Of a DNA stretch of 64,000 nucleotides, positions 1 to 8,738 are shown in pieces; positions within the stretch are counted from its first letter, which is position 1, and each line of letters opens with the position of its first letter. This DNA comes from G051903925 sp051903925 (GTDB lineage: Bacteria; Pseudomonadota; Alphaproteobacteria; Zavarziniales; Zavarziniaceae): NCBI RefSeq assembly GCF_051903925.1, contig NZ_CP173678.1, positions 434,001-498,000 on the forward strand, read 5' to 3'. The position numbers were made by a program, and so were the translations under genes. Below the pieces are notes generated by a model. That model worked only from the letters and a program-made list of their open reading frames with translations. It did no database searches and was not told where the DNA came from.

Positions 1-5
1 GCCAG

Positions 6-1082
6 GTGACGCCCTGGCCGGCAGGCACCCGCATCATTTCTGCCGACAGCCACGTGCTGGAGGCCGACCTGTGGATCGACCGCTTCCCCGAGCACCTGCG
101 TGACCAAGCGCCGCGCATGGAGTTTGCGAAGGGCGGCTGGCGCATGACCTTCGGCGGCAAGCCGATGTTCCGCAGCGTGCTGTCCGCCTCGCTGTGCGAA
201 AGCTTCGAATGCGTGCCCGGCATGATCGACATGGATGCGCGCATGCGCGACCTGGATGCCGAGGGGGTGGAGAAGGAGCTGCTGTTCCCGCAGCGACTGT
301 TCGGCCTCTACATGGCCGGCGACTTCGACCTGCGGGAGCACATCTATGGCTGCTACAACCAGTGGCTGGCCGAGCTGTGCGCCAAGGTGCCGGACCGCCT
401 CTATGGCGTGATGATCCCCAACTACTGGAACCCTGGCGCGGCGGCCGAATCGCTGCAGGAGATCAAGCGCCTGGGCGGCTCGTCCGTGATGGTGCCGATC
501 AATCCGCGCAACGACGTCGATGGCGAGCCGATCGACTATGCCAGCGAGAAGATGGAGCCGTTCTGGGCCGCAGTCGAGGAATCAGGGCTGCCCTGCTGCT
601 TCCACATCGGCGAGAACGTGCCCACCGGCACGCGCGGCGCGACGGGCACGTTCGTGCTGACCCAGATGCAGGGCTTCCGCCCCAGCTGGGGGAAACTCAC
701 CTTCGGCGGTGTGTTCGACCGCCATCCGGGCCTGCGCGTCGTGTTCGTGGAGGGCGGGCTGTCCTGGGTCGCCAGTGCGCTGCACGACGCCGACATGATC
801 TATGAATCGTTCCAGGCGACGGTCGAGCCCAAGCTGGCGCATCGCCCCAGCTGGTACTGGCACAACCACTGCTATGCCACGTTCATGACCGATCCAGTGG
901 GGCTGGAGATGCTGCACCGGATCGGCGCCGACCGCGTGATGTGGTCGTCCGACTACCCCCACATCGAAAGCACGTTCGGCTATACGCGCAGCGCCATCCA
1001 GGCGGTGTTCGACAAGGTCGACGTGCCGACGGCGCAGAAGATCCTGGGCGGCACCGCGCTCAAGCTCTTCGCTATGGAGTAG
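6..1082 (+). CDS. Amidohydrolase-2 family metal-dependent hydrolase (5' end may lie outside window)
   Basis: The 358-residue product looks like a TIM-barrel amidohydrolase of the amidohydrolase_2 group, which hydrolyses or decarboxylates cyclic and aromatic acids using one metal ion. Visible family landmarks are the N-terminal SADSHVLE segment (a DSH variant of the usual metal-binding HxH), CFHIGEN in the middle, FVEGGLSWV, and the C-terminal MWSSDYPHIES with the conserved Asp. The first in-frame start is a GTG only six bases into the window with no ribosome binding site visible, so the true start could be upstream. No neighbouring gene hints at the substrate. Family assignment is firm; the reaction is not known. 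Confidence 0.8.
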   Translation: MTPWPAGTRIISADSHVLEADLWIDRFPEHLRDQAPRMEFAKGGWRMTFGGKPMFRSVLSASLCESFECVPGMIDMDARMRDLDAEGVEKELLFPQRLFGLYMAGDFDLREHIYGCYNQWLAELCAKVPDRLYGVMIPNYWNPGAAAESLQEIKRLGGSSVMVPINPRNDVDGEPIDYASEKMEPFWAAVEESGLPCCFHIGENVPTGTRGATGTFVLTQMQGFRPSWGKLTFGGVFDRHPGLRVVFVEGGLSWVASALHDADMIYESFQATVEPKLAHRPSWYWHNHCYATFMTDPVGLEMLHRIGADRVMWSSDYPHIESTFGYTRSAIQAVFDKVDVPTAQKILGGTALKLFAME

Positions 1083-1132
1083 GGCGACTCAATCTGGCCC
1101 CGCGATCAAGAACAGGGGCCCAGTTTCATCCG

Positions 1133-1276
1133 CTCATCCCCGCGAAGGCGTGCACACATCTGCTTCGCCGCAGCGTTTGGGAGGCTGGTGAGTACCTTCA
1201 TCCCCGCGAAAGCGGGGATCCAGGGGTCACAGGGAACTGCGCTTGGGGCTCTGGATCCCCGCGTTCGCGGGGATGA
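1133..1276. repeat. Interspersed palindromic repeat (ATCCCCGCGAAAGCGGGGAT type)
   Basis: Two copies of a 26-base unit face each other, 1198-1223 and 1251-1276, with one mismatch between arms. Each contains its own small palindrome (CCCCGCGAAAGCGGGG and CCCCGCGTTCGCGGGG). A third, partial copy (CTCATCCCCGCGAAGGCG) starts near 1132. Units of this form are widespread intergenic repeats in Proteobacteria. It lies between convergent genes, so it may also act as a bidirectional transcription barrier. Confidence 0.75.
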
Positions 1277-1304
1277 GCGGAACCGAGGAGTGCGGCCCTG
1301 CGAC

Positions 1305-2078
1305 TCAACGCTCGGCAAAAGCCTTTTCGACGACGAAGTCGCCGGGCTCGCCCGCATTGCCTTCCTCCATGCCCAGGTCCAGCAGGATCTGCTTGGTGTC
1401 CTTCAGCATCTCGGGACTGCCGCAGATCATGGCGCAATCCTCCCCCTTGCGGATGGGGGGCAGGCCGATGTCCTGGTAGAGCTTGCCGGACTGGACCAGG
1501 TCGGTCAGGCGGCCCTGGTTGCGGAACGGCTCGCGCGTGATGGTCGGATAGTAGACCAGCTGGTTGCGCACCATTTCGCCCAGGAATTCGTCCTCGCGCA
1601 GCTGGGCGATCAGCTGCTCGCCATAGGCCAGTTCCGCAACCTCGCGGCAGCCGTGCAGCAGGACCACCTTGTCGAAGCGGGAATAGGCCTCCGGATCCTT
1701 GATCAGGCTGGTGAACGGGGCAACGCCCGTGCCGGTCGAGAAGAAATAGAGATTGCGCCCGTCGACCAGGTTGTCCAGGACCAGGGTACCCGTGGCCTTG
1801 CGATTGACCAGGACGCTGTGCCCCACCTCGATATCCTTGAGGCGTGAGGTGAGCGGCCCGTTCTCGACCTTGATCGAATAGAATTCCAGGTACTCGTCAT
1901 AGTGCGCGCTGGCGATCGAATAGGCGCGCAGCAGCGGCTTGCCGTCGACCTGGATGCCGATCATCGTGAACTGGCCCGAGCGGAAGCGGAACGTCGGATC
2001 GCGGGTCGTCGTGAAGCTGAACAGGCGGTCCGTGTAGTGCTTGACGCTGGTCACCGTTTCCGTGATCAGGTTCGACAT
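1305..2078 (-). CDS. fpr: Ferredoxin/flavodoxin-NADP+ reductase
   Basis: The 257-residue flavoprotein transfers electrons between NADPH and ferredoxin or flavodoxin in the cytoplasm. The FAD site is visible as RAYSIAS, the NADP site as STGTGVAPF and CGSPEML. The C-terminus VVEKAFAER extends past the E. coli-type end, as in the Rhodobacter and Azotobacter enzymes. I chose the ATG at 2076-2078 (product MSNLITETV), preceded by GAAGGG at a suitable distance; an upstream in-frame extension of 27 codons has no family similarity. It lies 208 bases after phoB on the same strand, beyond a hairpin, so it is probably transcribed separately. Confidence 0.92.
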   Translation of the reverse strand: MSNLITETVTSVKHYTDRLFSFTTTRDPTFRFRSGQFTMIGIQVDGKPLLRAYSIASAHYDEYLEFYSIKVENGPLTSRLKDIEVGHSVLVNRKATGTLVLDNLVDGRNLYFFSTGTGVAPFTSLIKDPEAYSRFDKVVLLHGCREVAELAYGEQLIAQLREDEFLGEMVRNQLVYYPTITREPFRNQGRLTDLVQSGKLYQDIGLPPIRKGEDCAMICGSPEMLKDTKQILLDLGMEEGNAGEPGDFVVEKAFAER

Positions 2079-2174
2079 CCAAATACACCCTTCGAATGTG
2101 GATCCCCCGGCGCCTGGTCGAATCGGCGCGCTTTGGCGATCGGGGAGGCGTGCCCGCACTGCGACGGTGCGTTA

Positions 2175-2198
2175 TGTCCCGCCAGCCGCGGCGGGACA
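2175..2198 (-). terminator. Stem-loop downstream of phoB
   Basis: A perfect 9-bp inverted repeat (TGTCCCGCC, 6-base loop, GGCGGGACA) lies about 90 bases past the phoB stop. There is no strong U-tract on the minus strand, so it may end phoB transcription weakly or with help from Rho. It separates the pst operon from fpr. Confidence 0.45.
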
Positions 2199-2286
2199 AG
2201 CGTTTTGGGGGATCAGGCGGCCGCCACGGCCGCGACCCTGCCCCGCGCTGCGGTCAAATGCCCGCGCGGCGCAGGGTCTTGTCCGC

Positions 2287-3069
2287 TCAGCGCGGAGGCG
2301 TGGCGTCCAGCGCGTAGCCGGCGGACCGCACGGTGCGGATCAGGTCGGGGCGTGCCTCGGCCGCGCCGTCCTCGCCGTTCAGGGCCTTGCGCAGGCGGCG
2401 GATGTGGACGTCGACCGTGCGCAGTTCGATCTCGATGTCATGGCCCCACACCGCGTCCAGCAGCTGTTCCCGGCTGAATACGCGGCCCGGATGCTCCATG
2501 AAATGGCGCAGCAGGCGGAACTCGGTAGGGCCCAGGTGGATCTCCAGCCCGTCGCGCATCACGCGATGCGCCGCCAGATCCATGACCAGCACGCCCACCG
2601 CCAGCCGGTCGGTCGACAAAGCCGGCCGGCTGCGCCGCAGGACGGCCCGGATGCGGGCCACCAGTTCCTTGGGCGAGAAGGGCTTGGGCACGTAGTCGTC
2701 GGCCCCGGCCTCCAGCCCACGGATGCGGTCGGGCTCCTCGTCCCGCGCGGTCAGCAGGATGATGGGCAGGCCGCGTGTCTCAGGCCGGCGACGCAGGCGG
2801 CGGCAGATCTCAAGGCCCGAGAGCGAGGGCAGCATCCAGTCGAGCACGACCAGGTCGGGCACCCGCTCCTCGACCAGCAGCATCGCCTCGGCCCCGTCGG
2901 CGGTAGTGCGGACCTCGAACCCCTGCGCCTCCAGATTGTAGCGCAGCAGGTCGAGCAGCGCGCGCTCGTCCTCGACCACCAGGATCGAGGGCCGCAGCGC
3001 CCCCTGCCCGGCCGGAACGTCGCTGGCGCCGAAGTCCGCGCGCACCGGCTCAGGCGACGCGATCAACAT
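2287..3069 (-). CDS. phoB: Phosphate regulon response regulator PhoB
   Basis: OmpR/PhoB-type response regulator of 260 residues from the chosen start. The receiver domain (about residues 28-142) has the acidic pocket VVEDE, the phospho-acceptor Asp77 in VLDWMLPS, Thr107 and Lys129 (KPFSPKEL). The C-terminal winged helix (about 160-258) contains GPTEFRLLRHFMEHPGRVFS and RTVDVHIRRLRKAL, typical of PhoB. The ATG at 3067-3069 has GGCGGGGA in front and overlaps the end of phoU by 20 bases, suggesting translational coupling. The product has about 25 residues before the receiver domain, longer than E. coli PhoB; a start further inside cannot be excluded. It is expected to bind the Pho boxes found upstream of pstS and phoX. 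Confidence 0.93.
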   Translation of the reverse strand: MLIASPEPVRADFGASDVPAGQGALRPSILVVEDERALLDLLRYNLEAQGFEVRTTADGAEAMLLVEERVPDLVVLDWMLPSLSGLEICRRLRRRPETRGLPIILLTARDEEPDRIRGLEAGADDYVPKPFSPKELVARIRAVLRRSRPALSTDRLAVGVLVMDLAAHRVMRDGLEIHLGPTEFRLLRHFMEHPGRVFSREQLLDAVWGHDIEIELRTVDVHIRRLRKALNGEDGAAEARPDLIRTVRSAGYALDATPPR

Positions 3070-3796
3070 CGTCCCCGCCGTCAAGGTCTGGCCCGGCAAA
3101 GGTCGCCGTGTCGTCACCCTTGGGCCGTTCGGCCGTCAGGCGCGTGCCGGTCACGGTGTAGTGGATGACCTCGGCCATGTTGGTCGCATGGTCGCCGATC
3201 CGCTCGATGTTCTTGGCGATGAACAGCAGGTGGGTGCACGGCGTGATGTTGCGCGGATCCTCCATCATGTAGGTCAGGAGCTCGCGGAAGAAGCTGTTGT
3301 AGAGCTCGTCCAGCTCGCCATCGCGCATCCAGACGGAGATCGCCTTCTCGACGTCCTGGGTGCCGGCGGCATCCAGCACGTCCTTGATCATGCCCTGCGC
3401 CAGGCCGCCCATGCGCGGGACGGCATTGGTGGGCCGCATCGGCGCCGACTGGGCCAGGACCTTGGAGCGCTTGGCGATGTTGCTGGCGTAGTCGGCGATC
3501 CGCTCGATGTCGCCAGCCAGGCGCAGCGCCCCGATGACCGCGCGCAGGTCGATGGCCATCGGCTGGCGCAGGGCCAGCAGGCGGGTCACCTGTTCGTCGA
3601 TCTCCTGCTGGAACGTGTCGACCTGGGCATCGGCCGCGATGGTGCGGTCGGCCAGGGCGACGTCGCGCTTGGCGACCGCCTGGATCGCCGCGGCCAGCTG
3701 CGCCTCGGCGACGCCGCCCATGCGCAGCAGGCGGCTGTTGAGCTGCTTGAGCTCCTCGTCAAAGGACTTGACGATGTGGCGCTGAAGTTCGGCCAT
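3050..3796 (-). CDS. phoU: Phosphate transport regulator PhoU
   Basis: The 248-residue protein has two PhoU-type three-helix repeats. The signature DIERIADYASNIAKR closes the first half and NIERIGDHATNMAEV the second; these carry the metal-binding acidic residues. PhoU links the Pst transporter to the PhoR kinase and shuts the regulon off when phosphate is plentiful. The length and both motifs match the family. It sits 17 bases downstream of pstB and overlaps phoB, as expected in a pst-pho operon. Confidence 0.95.
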   Translation of the reverse strand: MAELQRHIVKSFDEELKQLNSRLLRMGGVAEAQLAAAIQAVAKRDVALADRTIAADAQVDTFQQEIDEQVTRLLALRQPMAIDLRAVIGALRLAGDIERIADYASNIAKRSKVLAQSAPMRPTNAVPRMGGLAQGMIKDVLDAAGTQDVEKAISVWMRDGELDELYNSFFRELLTYMMEDPRNITPCTHLLFIAKNIERIGDHATNMAEVIHYTVTGTRLTAERPKGDDTATFAGPDLDGGDDVDRVA

Positions 3797-3813
3797 GTCT
3801 GGTGTCCTGTGCC

Positions 3814-4626
3814 TCAGCCGATCCGGCCGGTGATGTAGTCCTGGGTCCGCTTGTCCACCGGGTTGGTGAAGATGTCGTCGGTGGAGCCGGTCTCGACCAG
3901 CTTGCCCAGGTGGAAGAATGCCGTGCGCTGCGACACGCGGGCCGCCTGCTGCATCGAGTGGGTCACGATCACGATCGTGTAGTTCTCGCGCAGCTCGTCG
4001 ATCAGTTCCTCGACCTTGGCCGTCGCGATCGGGTCAAGGGCCGAGCACGGCTCGTCCATCAGGATGACTTCCGGGCTGACGGCAACCGCACGGGCGATGC
4101 ACAGGCGCTGCTGCTGGCCACCGGACAGGCCGGTGCCCGGCTGGTGCAGGCGGTCCGAGACCTCCTTCCACAGGCCGGCGCGCTCCAGGCTGGTCTGCAC
4201 GATCTGGTCCATTTCGGTCTTGGACGACGCCAGGCCGTGGATGCGCGGGCCATAGGCCACGTTCTCGTAGATCGACTTCGGGAACGGATTGGGCCGCTGG
4301 AACACCATGCCGACGCGGGCGCGCAGGTGTACCACGTCGATATGGGGGGCATAGACGTCGTCACCGTCCAGCCGGATGTCGCCCTCGACCCGGCAGCCCT
4401 GGATCGTATCGTTCATCCGGTTGAGGCAGCGCAGGAACGTGCTCTTGCCACAGCCCGAAGGACCGATCAGGGCCGTCACCTGCTGTGCCGGGATGTCGAG
4501 GTCGATGCCGTAGAGCGCCTGCTTCTCGCCATACCACAGGTTGACATTGCGGGCCGTCACCTTGGGCAGGCCGCCTGAGACGGCGCCGGCCTGGGGGCTG
4601 AGGGCGGTCTGAACCGATGCCTGCAT
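3814..4626 (-). CDS. pstB: Phosphate ABC transporter ATP-binding protein PstB
   Basis: The 270-residue ATPase has Walker A GPSGCGKST, the PstB-specific Q-loop region FQRPNPFPKSIYENVAYG, the signature LSGGQQQRLCIARA, Walker B VILMDEP and the switch His in VTHSM. I start at the ATG at 4624-4626 (MQASV), 5 bases after the pstA stop with GAAGGTGG eight bases upstream, rather than at the in-frame GTG at 4638, which overlaps pstA. It energises phosphate import through PstCA at the inner membrane. Confidence 0.95.
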   Translation of the reverse strand: MQASVQTALSPQAGAVSGGLPKVTARNVNLWYGEKQALYGIDLDIPAQQVTALIGPSGCGKSTFLRCLNRMNDTIQGCRVEGDIRLDGDDVYAPHIDVVHLRARVGMVFQRPNPFPKSIYENVAYGPRIHGLASSKTEMDQIVQTSLERAGLWKEVSDRLHQPGTGLSGGQQQRLCIARAVAVSPEVILMDEPCSALDPIATAKVEELIDELRENYTIVIVTHSMQQAARVSQRTAFFHLGKLVETGSTDDIFTNPVDKRTQDYITGRIG

Positions 4627-4631
4627 GGGGA

Positions 4632-5954
4632 CTACCACCTTCTCTCAAGCCGCCGGCGCAGCAGCACGGCCAGCAGGTTCATGACGACCAGGAAGGCCAG
4701 CAGGACGATGATCGCGCCGCTGGTCTTCTCGATGAATGCGCGCTCGGGCTTGTCCGCCCACAGGAAGATCTGCACCGGAAGGGCGGTCGCCGCGTCGGTG
4801 AAGCCTTCCGGGGCCGCCGTGATGAAGGCCACCATGCCGATCATCAGAAGCGGTGCCGTCTCGCCCAGGGCATGGGCCATGGCCAGGATCGTGCCGGTCA
4901 GCATGCCGGGCATCGCCAGCGGCAGGACATGGTGCGTCGCCACCTGGACGGGGGATGCGCCGATGCCCAGCGCCGCCTCCCGGATCGAGGGCGGCACGGC
5001 CTTCAGTGCCACGCGGCCCGCCACGATCATCGTTGGCAGGACAAGCAGCGCCATGACGATGCCACCGACAATGGGCGCCCCACGCGGCATGTCGAAGAAG
5101 TTCAGGAAGACCGCCGCACCCAGCAGGCCGAACACGATCGACGGCACGGCCGCCAGGTTGTTGATGTTGACCTCGATCAGGTCGGTCCAGCGGTTCTTGG
5201 GCGCGAACTCCTCCAGGTAGATCGCGGCCATCACCGCGATCGGGAAGGAGAGGAACAGCGTCACCACCAGCATGAAGAACGAGCCGGACAGCGCGCCCCA
5301 GATGCCGGCCAGTTCGGGTTCCACGCTGTCGGCGGAGGTGAAGAAGTCCAGGTTGAAGACGGTCTCGATCCGCCCCTGGGCCTCCAGCTTGTCCATCCAG
5401 GCCAGCTCGCGATCCTTGACCGGGCGGTCGCCCTCGGCCGTGGTACGGTCGATCGAACCCTTGCGCACCATGTCGATCATGTCGGAGGCGACAAACCAGA
5501 CGCGCTGGGTCTGGCCGATCAGGGCCGGGTCGTTGCGCACCATGGCCGCCAGCTCGTAGGGCGCCGCGGCGCTGAGCAGCTGGCCCAGGGCCCGCCGCTC
5601 GCGCCGCTCGGTCACCTCTGGAAACTCGGTGTCGAGCGCGGCGCGGATCAGCTTGCCATAGTCGGCCTGGTTCATCTGCACCGGGTCGCGGGCCCCGGTT
5701 GGGTCGATGACGTCGGCCGAAAAGGTGATGTCCAGGCCGATGCGCGACTGGAAGAACGCGGGCGTGCCCTTGATCAGGATGCTGCCCAGCAGCGTCACCA
5801 GGAACAGGACCGCGACCGAGATCGCGACAAGCCCATAAAGGCGGAAGCGGCGTTCGGCGGCGTAGCGGCGCTTCAGGCTGGCCGCCACCAGGTCGCTTGC
5901 GGAGCGCACGGGACGTCCGGCGCTTGTCGAGGAGCCGAGGGCGCTGTCGGTCAT
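4632..5954 (-). CDS. pstA: Phosphate ABC transporter permease PstA (long alphaproteobacterial form)
   Basis: The 440-residue permease has an N-terminal transmembrane segment (LYGLVAISVAVLFLVTLLG), then an extra region of roughly 150 residues before the permease domain, as in alphaproteobacterial PstA with a DUF3333 domain. The permease core contains the EAA-like loop REAALGIGASPVQVATHHV. The ATG at 5952-5954 overlaps the pstC stop as ATGA. A longer open frame upstream is only pstC read in another frame. Works with PstC and PstB to move phosphate across the inner membrane. Confidence 0.93.
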   Translation of the reverse strand: MTDSALGSSTSAGRPVRSASDLVAASLKRRYAAERRFRLYGLVAISVAVLFLVTLLGSILIKGTPAFFQSRIGLDITFSADVIDPTGARDPVQMNQADYGKLIRAALDTEFPEVTERRERRALGQLLSAAAPYELAAMVRNDPALIGQTQRVWFVASDMIDMVRKGSIDRTTAEGDRPVKDRELAWMDKLEAQGRIETVFNLDFFTSADSVEPELAGIWGALSGSFFMLVVTLFLSFPIAVMAAIYLEEFAPKNRWTDLIEVNINNLAAVPSIVFGLLGAAVFLNFFDMPRGAPIVGGIVMALLVLPTMIVAGRVALKAVPPSIREAALGIGASPVQVATHHVLPLAMPGMLTGTILAMAHALGETAPLLMIGMVAFITAAPEGFTDAATALPVQIFLWADKPERAFIEKTSGAIIVLLAFLVVMNLLAVLLRRRLERRW

Positions 5955-7327
5955 TCGTACTGCTCCCGGAACTTGCGCACGATCCGCAGCGCAATGACGT
6001 TGAGGCTGAGCGTGATGAGGAACAGGACCAGGCCGAGCGCAAAGGCGCTCAGCGTCTTGGCACTGTCGAACTCCTGGTCGCCGACCAGCAGGGCCTTGAT
6101 CTGCACCGTCACCGTCGTGACCGCATCCAGCGGGTTGGCGGTCAGATTGGCGCCCATGCCGGCGGCCATGACGACGATCATCGTCTCGCCGATGGCGCGG
6201 CTGATCGCCAGGAGGAAGGCGCCGACGATGCCGGGCAGGGCAGCCGGCATGATGACCCGGCGGATCGTCTCGGACCGCGTCGCCCCCATGGCGAGCGAGC
6301 CGTCGCGCATGGCCCGCGGCACCGCGGTCATGACGTCGTCGCTGAGCGAGGAGATGAACGGGATGATCATGATGCCCATGACCACGCCGGCCGCCAGCGC
6401 CGACTCGCTGGCAACGCTCAGGCCGATCGATTCGCCAAAGCCGCGGATGGCCGGCGCAACCGTCAGGGCCGCGAAGAAGCCGAAAACGACGGTGGGGATG
6501 CCGGCCAGGATCTCCAGCACGGGCTTCAGCACCGAGCGGACGCGGCTGTCGGCATATTCGGAGAGGTAGATCGCGGACATCAGGCCGATCGGGCCCGCGA
6601 CAAGGATCGCGATCACCGTGATCAGCAACGTGCCGGCGAACAGCGGCACCGCGCCGAACGCACCGGACGAGCCGACCTGGTCCGCGCGGAGCGCCGTCTG
6701 CGGGCTCCAGTTCAGGCCGAACAGGAACTCGAAGATCGAGACCTTGCCAAAGAAGCGGATGCTCTCGAACAGCAGCGAGAGGACGATCCCCACGGTCGTC
6801 AGGATGGCGACGGCCGAGGCGATGATCAGCATCGCCTTGACCAGCCGCTCGACCGACGGACGGGCGCGGAACTCCGGCAGGACGCGGCCGCGCGCCCAGA
6901 CCAGGCCGATCACCGCGACGGCCAGGACGATAACCGCCATGGCCCAGCTCGCCGTCTGGCGCAACGCGTTCAGGTGCTCGGCCGCGGACACGATGGCGGG
7001 GTCGGCCTGCGCGGGCGTCAGGCCGTTGGCCGTGTTGTGCAGGTTGTTGAGGAGCAGCGTGCGCTCGCCGCCTTCCAGCGCCTGGTACTGCGCCGGCATC
7101 TCGCCGATGACGCTGCGCTCCAGCAGCGGCCCCTGGGCGATGCCCCACAAGCACAGGACGGCCAGCGCCGGCAGCAGGCACCAGAGGGCGACATAGGCGC
7201 CGTAATAGCTTGGCAGGCTGTGCAGGCGGGTGCCGCCTGCGGTCTGACCCACGGCACGCGTCCGGCCCAGCTGGTGTGCAGCAGCGGCGAGGACGAGCAG
7301 GGTCACGATGATCACCCAGGTCGGCAT
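5951..7327 (-). CDS. pstC: Phosphate ABC transporter permease PstC (long form)
   Basis: The 458-residue inner-membrane protein is longer than E. coli PstC, with extra N-terminal transmembrane helices and a soluble insert before the permease domain, the usual alphaproteobacterial form. The conserved EAA-type loop is visible as RDGSLAMGATRSETIRRVIMP followed by ISRAIGETMIV. It follows pstS after 133 bases containing a hairpin and overlaps pstA by ATGA. The start at 7327 gives MPTWVIIVTLLV, beginning directly with a membrane helix. Confidence 0.93.
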   Translation of the reverse strand: MPTWVIIVTLLVLAAAAHQLGRTRAVGQTAGGTRLHSLPSYYGAYVALWCLLPALAVLCLWGIAQGPLLERSVIGEMPAQYQALEGGERTLLLNNLHNTANGLTPAQADPAIVSAAEHLNALRQTASWAMAVIVLAVAVIGLVWARGRVLPEFRARPSVERLVKAMLIIASAVAILTTVGIVLSLLFESIRFFGKVSIFEFLFGLNWSPQTALRADQVGSSGAFGAVPLFAGTLLITVIAILVAGPIGLMSAIYLSEYADSRVRSVLKPVLEILAGIPTVVFGFFAALTVAPAIRGFGESIGLSVASESALAAGVVMGIMIIPFISSLSDDVMTAVPRAMRDGSLAMGATRSETIRRVIMPAALPGIVGAFLLAISRAIGETMIVVMAAGMGANLTANPLDAVTTVTVQIKALLVGDQEFDSAKTLSAFALGLVLFLITLSLNVIALRIVRKFREQYE

Positions 7328-7415
7328 GGCGTCACGGGCTCGCTCGGTCGGGAGGTTCGATCAGGACTTGGCCGGCAACCGCCCCGGCCGCGCAGCGGCT
7401 GGGGCGATCCGGTAC

Positions 7416-7442
7416 GGGGCGGACGGATACGCGGTCCGCCCC
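7416..7442 (-). promoter_or_regulatory. Intercistronic hairpin between pstS and pstC
   Basis: A perfect 9-bp stem (GGGGCGGAC / GTCCGCCCC) with a 9-base loop lies just after the pstS stop. There is no U-run. Hairpins at this position typically stabilise the binding-protein message or reduce read-through, which would keep PstS in excess over the membrane subunits. That role is inferred. Confidence 0.6.
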
Positions 7443-7460
7443 GGTTGGACGCAACTGGGA

Positions 7461-8480
7461 TCAGAGGCCGGCCAGCGGGGTCAGCTTCGCGACCTTGTCC
7501 TGCTCGCCCTTCAGCACGTCTTCCGGCAGCGGGATCAGGCCCTTGTCCAGCAGGTAGCCTTCCTCGCCGCCCGCCTTCTCGCTCACGAATTCGGCCAGGT
7601 ACTCCTGCAGGCCGGGGATCGTGCCGACATGGGCGAGCTTGGCGTAGACGAACATGGAGCGCGAGACGGGGTACTTGCCGTCCGCGATGTTCTCGAAGGT
7701 CGGCTGCTCACCAGCGATCGAGGCGCCCTGCAGCTTGTCCATGTTCTGCTCAAGGAAGCTGTAGCCGAAGATGCCGAAGGCCTTCGGGTTGGCTTCCAGC
7801 TTCTGGACGATCAGGTTGTCGTTCTCGCCCGCCTCGACGTACTTGCCGTCCTCGCGGATGGCGTGGCAGGTCTTGCCCTCCAGGCCCAGGTCCTTGGCGC
7901 CGGCCAGGGTCTTGCAGCCCGACTCCATGACCAGCTCGACAAAGGCGTCGCGCGTGCCGGAGGTCGGCGGCGGGCCCAGCACCTCGATCGGCTCATTGGG
8001 CAGGCTGGCGTCGATCTGGTTCCAGCTGGTGTAGGGGTTCGGGACCAGCTTGCCGTCCTGCGGGATCTCTTTGGCCAGGGCCAGGAAGATCTGCTCGGTC
8101 GTGAAGTTGGCAGCGGGGCCCGACTTCGCGTTCGACAGCACGATGCCGTCGAAGCCCACCTTCAGCTCCAGGATCTGGGCGACGCCGTTCTTGGCGCAGT
8201 CGTCGATCTCTGACTGCTTGATGCGGCGCGATGCATTGGCGATGTCGGGGTGGGCCGTGCCCACGCCGGCGCAGAACAGCTTCAGGCCGCCGCCGGTGCC
8301 GGTCGACTCGACGACCGGTGTCTTGAACTGGCCGCCACGGCCCAGGTTCTCGGCAACCGTCGTCGCGAACGGAAAGACAGTGGAAGACCCGACGACGCGG
8401 ATCTGGTCGCGGGCCTGGGCGGCGCCGGCCTGGGCGGCAAGGGCCACCGCAACGGCGGCAAGGGTCAGTCGAAGCTTCAT
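7461..8480 (-). CDS. pstS: Periplasmic phosphate-binding protein PstS
   Basis: The 339-residue protein starts with a Sec signal peptide (MKLRLTLAAVAVALAAQAGA, cleaved near AQA-RDQ) and has phosphate-binding loops GSSTVFPFA, ESTGTGGGLKLFC and PPTSGTRDAF. It delivers phosphate to PstCA in the periplasm. The ATG at 8478-8480 is preceded by GGAGGA; the longer open frame upstream is untranslated leader. It is first in the pstSCAB-phoU-phoB operon and lies about 90 bases downstream of a Pho box. Confidence 0.95.
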   Translation of the reverse strand: MKLRLTLAAVAVALAAQAGAAQARDQIRVVGSSTVFPFATTVAENLGRGGQFKTPVVESTGTGGGLKLFCAGVGTAHPDIANASRRIKQSEIDDCAKNGVAQILELKVGFDGIVLSNAKSGPAANFTTEQIFLALAKEIPQDGKLVPNPYTSWNQIDASLPNEPIEVLGPPPTSGTRDAFVELVMESGCKTLAGAKDLGLEGKTCHAIREDGKYVEAGENDNLIVQKLEANPKAFGIFGYSFLEQNMDKLQGASIAGEQPTFENIADGKYPVSRSMFVYAKLAHVGTIPGLQEYLAEFVSEKAGGEEGYLLDKGLIPLPEDVLKGEQDKVAKLTPLAGL

Positions 8481-8543
8481 GGAAATCCTCCGCTCGATAC
8501 GGCACCCGGTCCCGGGGGACCCGGGGGGCCGTCGATGGCGCGC

Positions 8544-8599
8544 ACCATAGGCAGCCGTCCGGTCGCTTCTATGACGCTTCCATGTCCCTTTTGTTACAC
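8544..8599 (-). promoter_or_regulatory. Pho box promoter of pstS
   Basis: Read on the minus strand, three 11-base units follow one another from 8599 to 8567: GTGTAACAAAA, GGGACATGGAA and GCGTCATAGAA, matching the PhoB half-site pattern CTGTCATAAAA with 11-bp period. A possible -10 (TATGGT) lies at 8549-8544. The position about 90-120 bases before pstS and the presence of phoB in the same operon support autoregulation by phosphate starvation. Confidence 0.65.
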
Positions 8600-8669
8600 C
8601 GCCCCGGGTGCCGGCCGCCCCAGGGGCAGGGCCGTGGTGCGTCCCACGCATGGGAGGCGCAACGCCCCG

Positions 8670-8703
8670 TCGTCATGGGGCTGTCACGCAGTGCGGGGAT
8701 AGT
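8670..8703 (+). promoter_or_regulatory. Pho box promoter of phoX
   Basis: Two adjacent 11-base units, TCGTCATGGGG (8670-8680) and CTGTCACGCAG (8681-8691), form a good PhoB binding site in the direction of phoX. A possible -10, GATAGT, follows at 8698-8703, six bases after the box, giving a leader of about 30 bases before the GTG start. Confidence 0.7.
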
Positions 8704-8738
8704 CGCCACCGTCCTCACCCCTGACCGGAGTGTAACCC

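Noticed and set aside
5955..7181. N-terminal extension of pstA by about 400 codons
   Set aside because: It is pstC read in another frame; pstA has a proper ATG overlapping the pstC stop.
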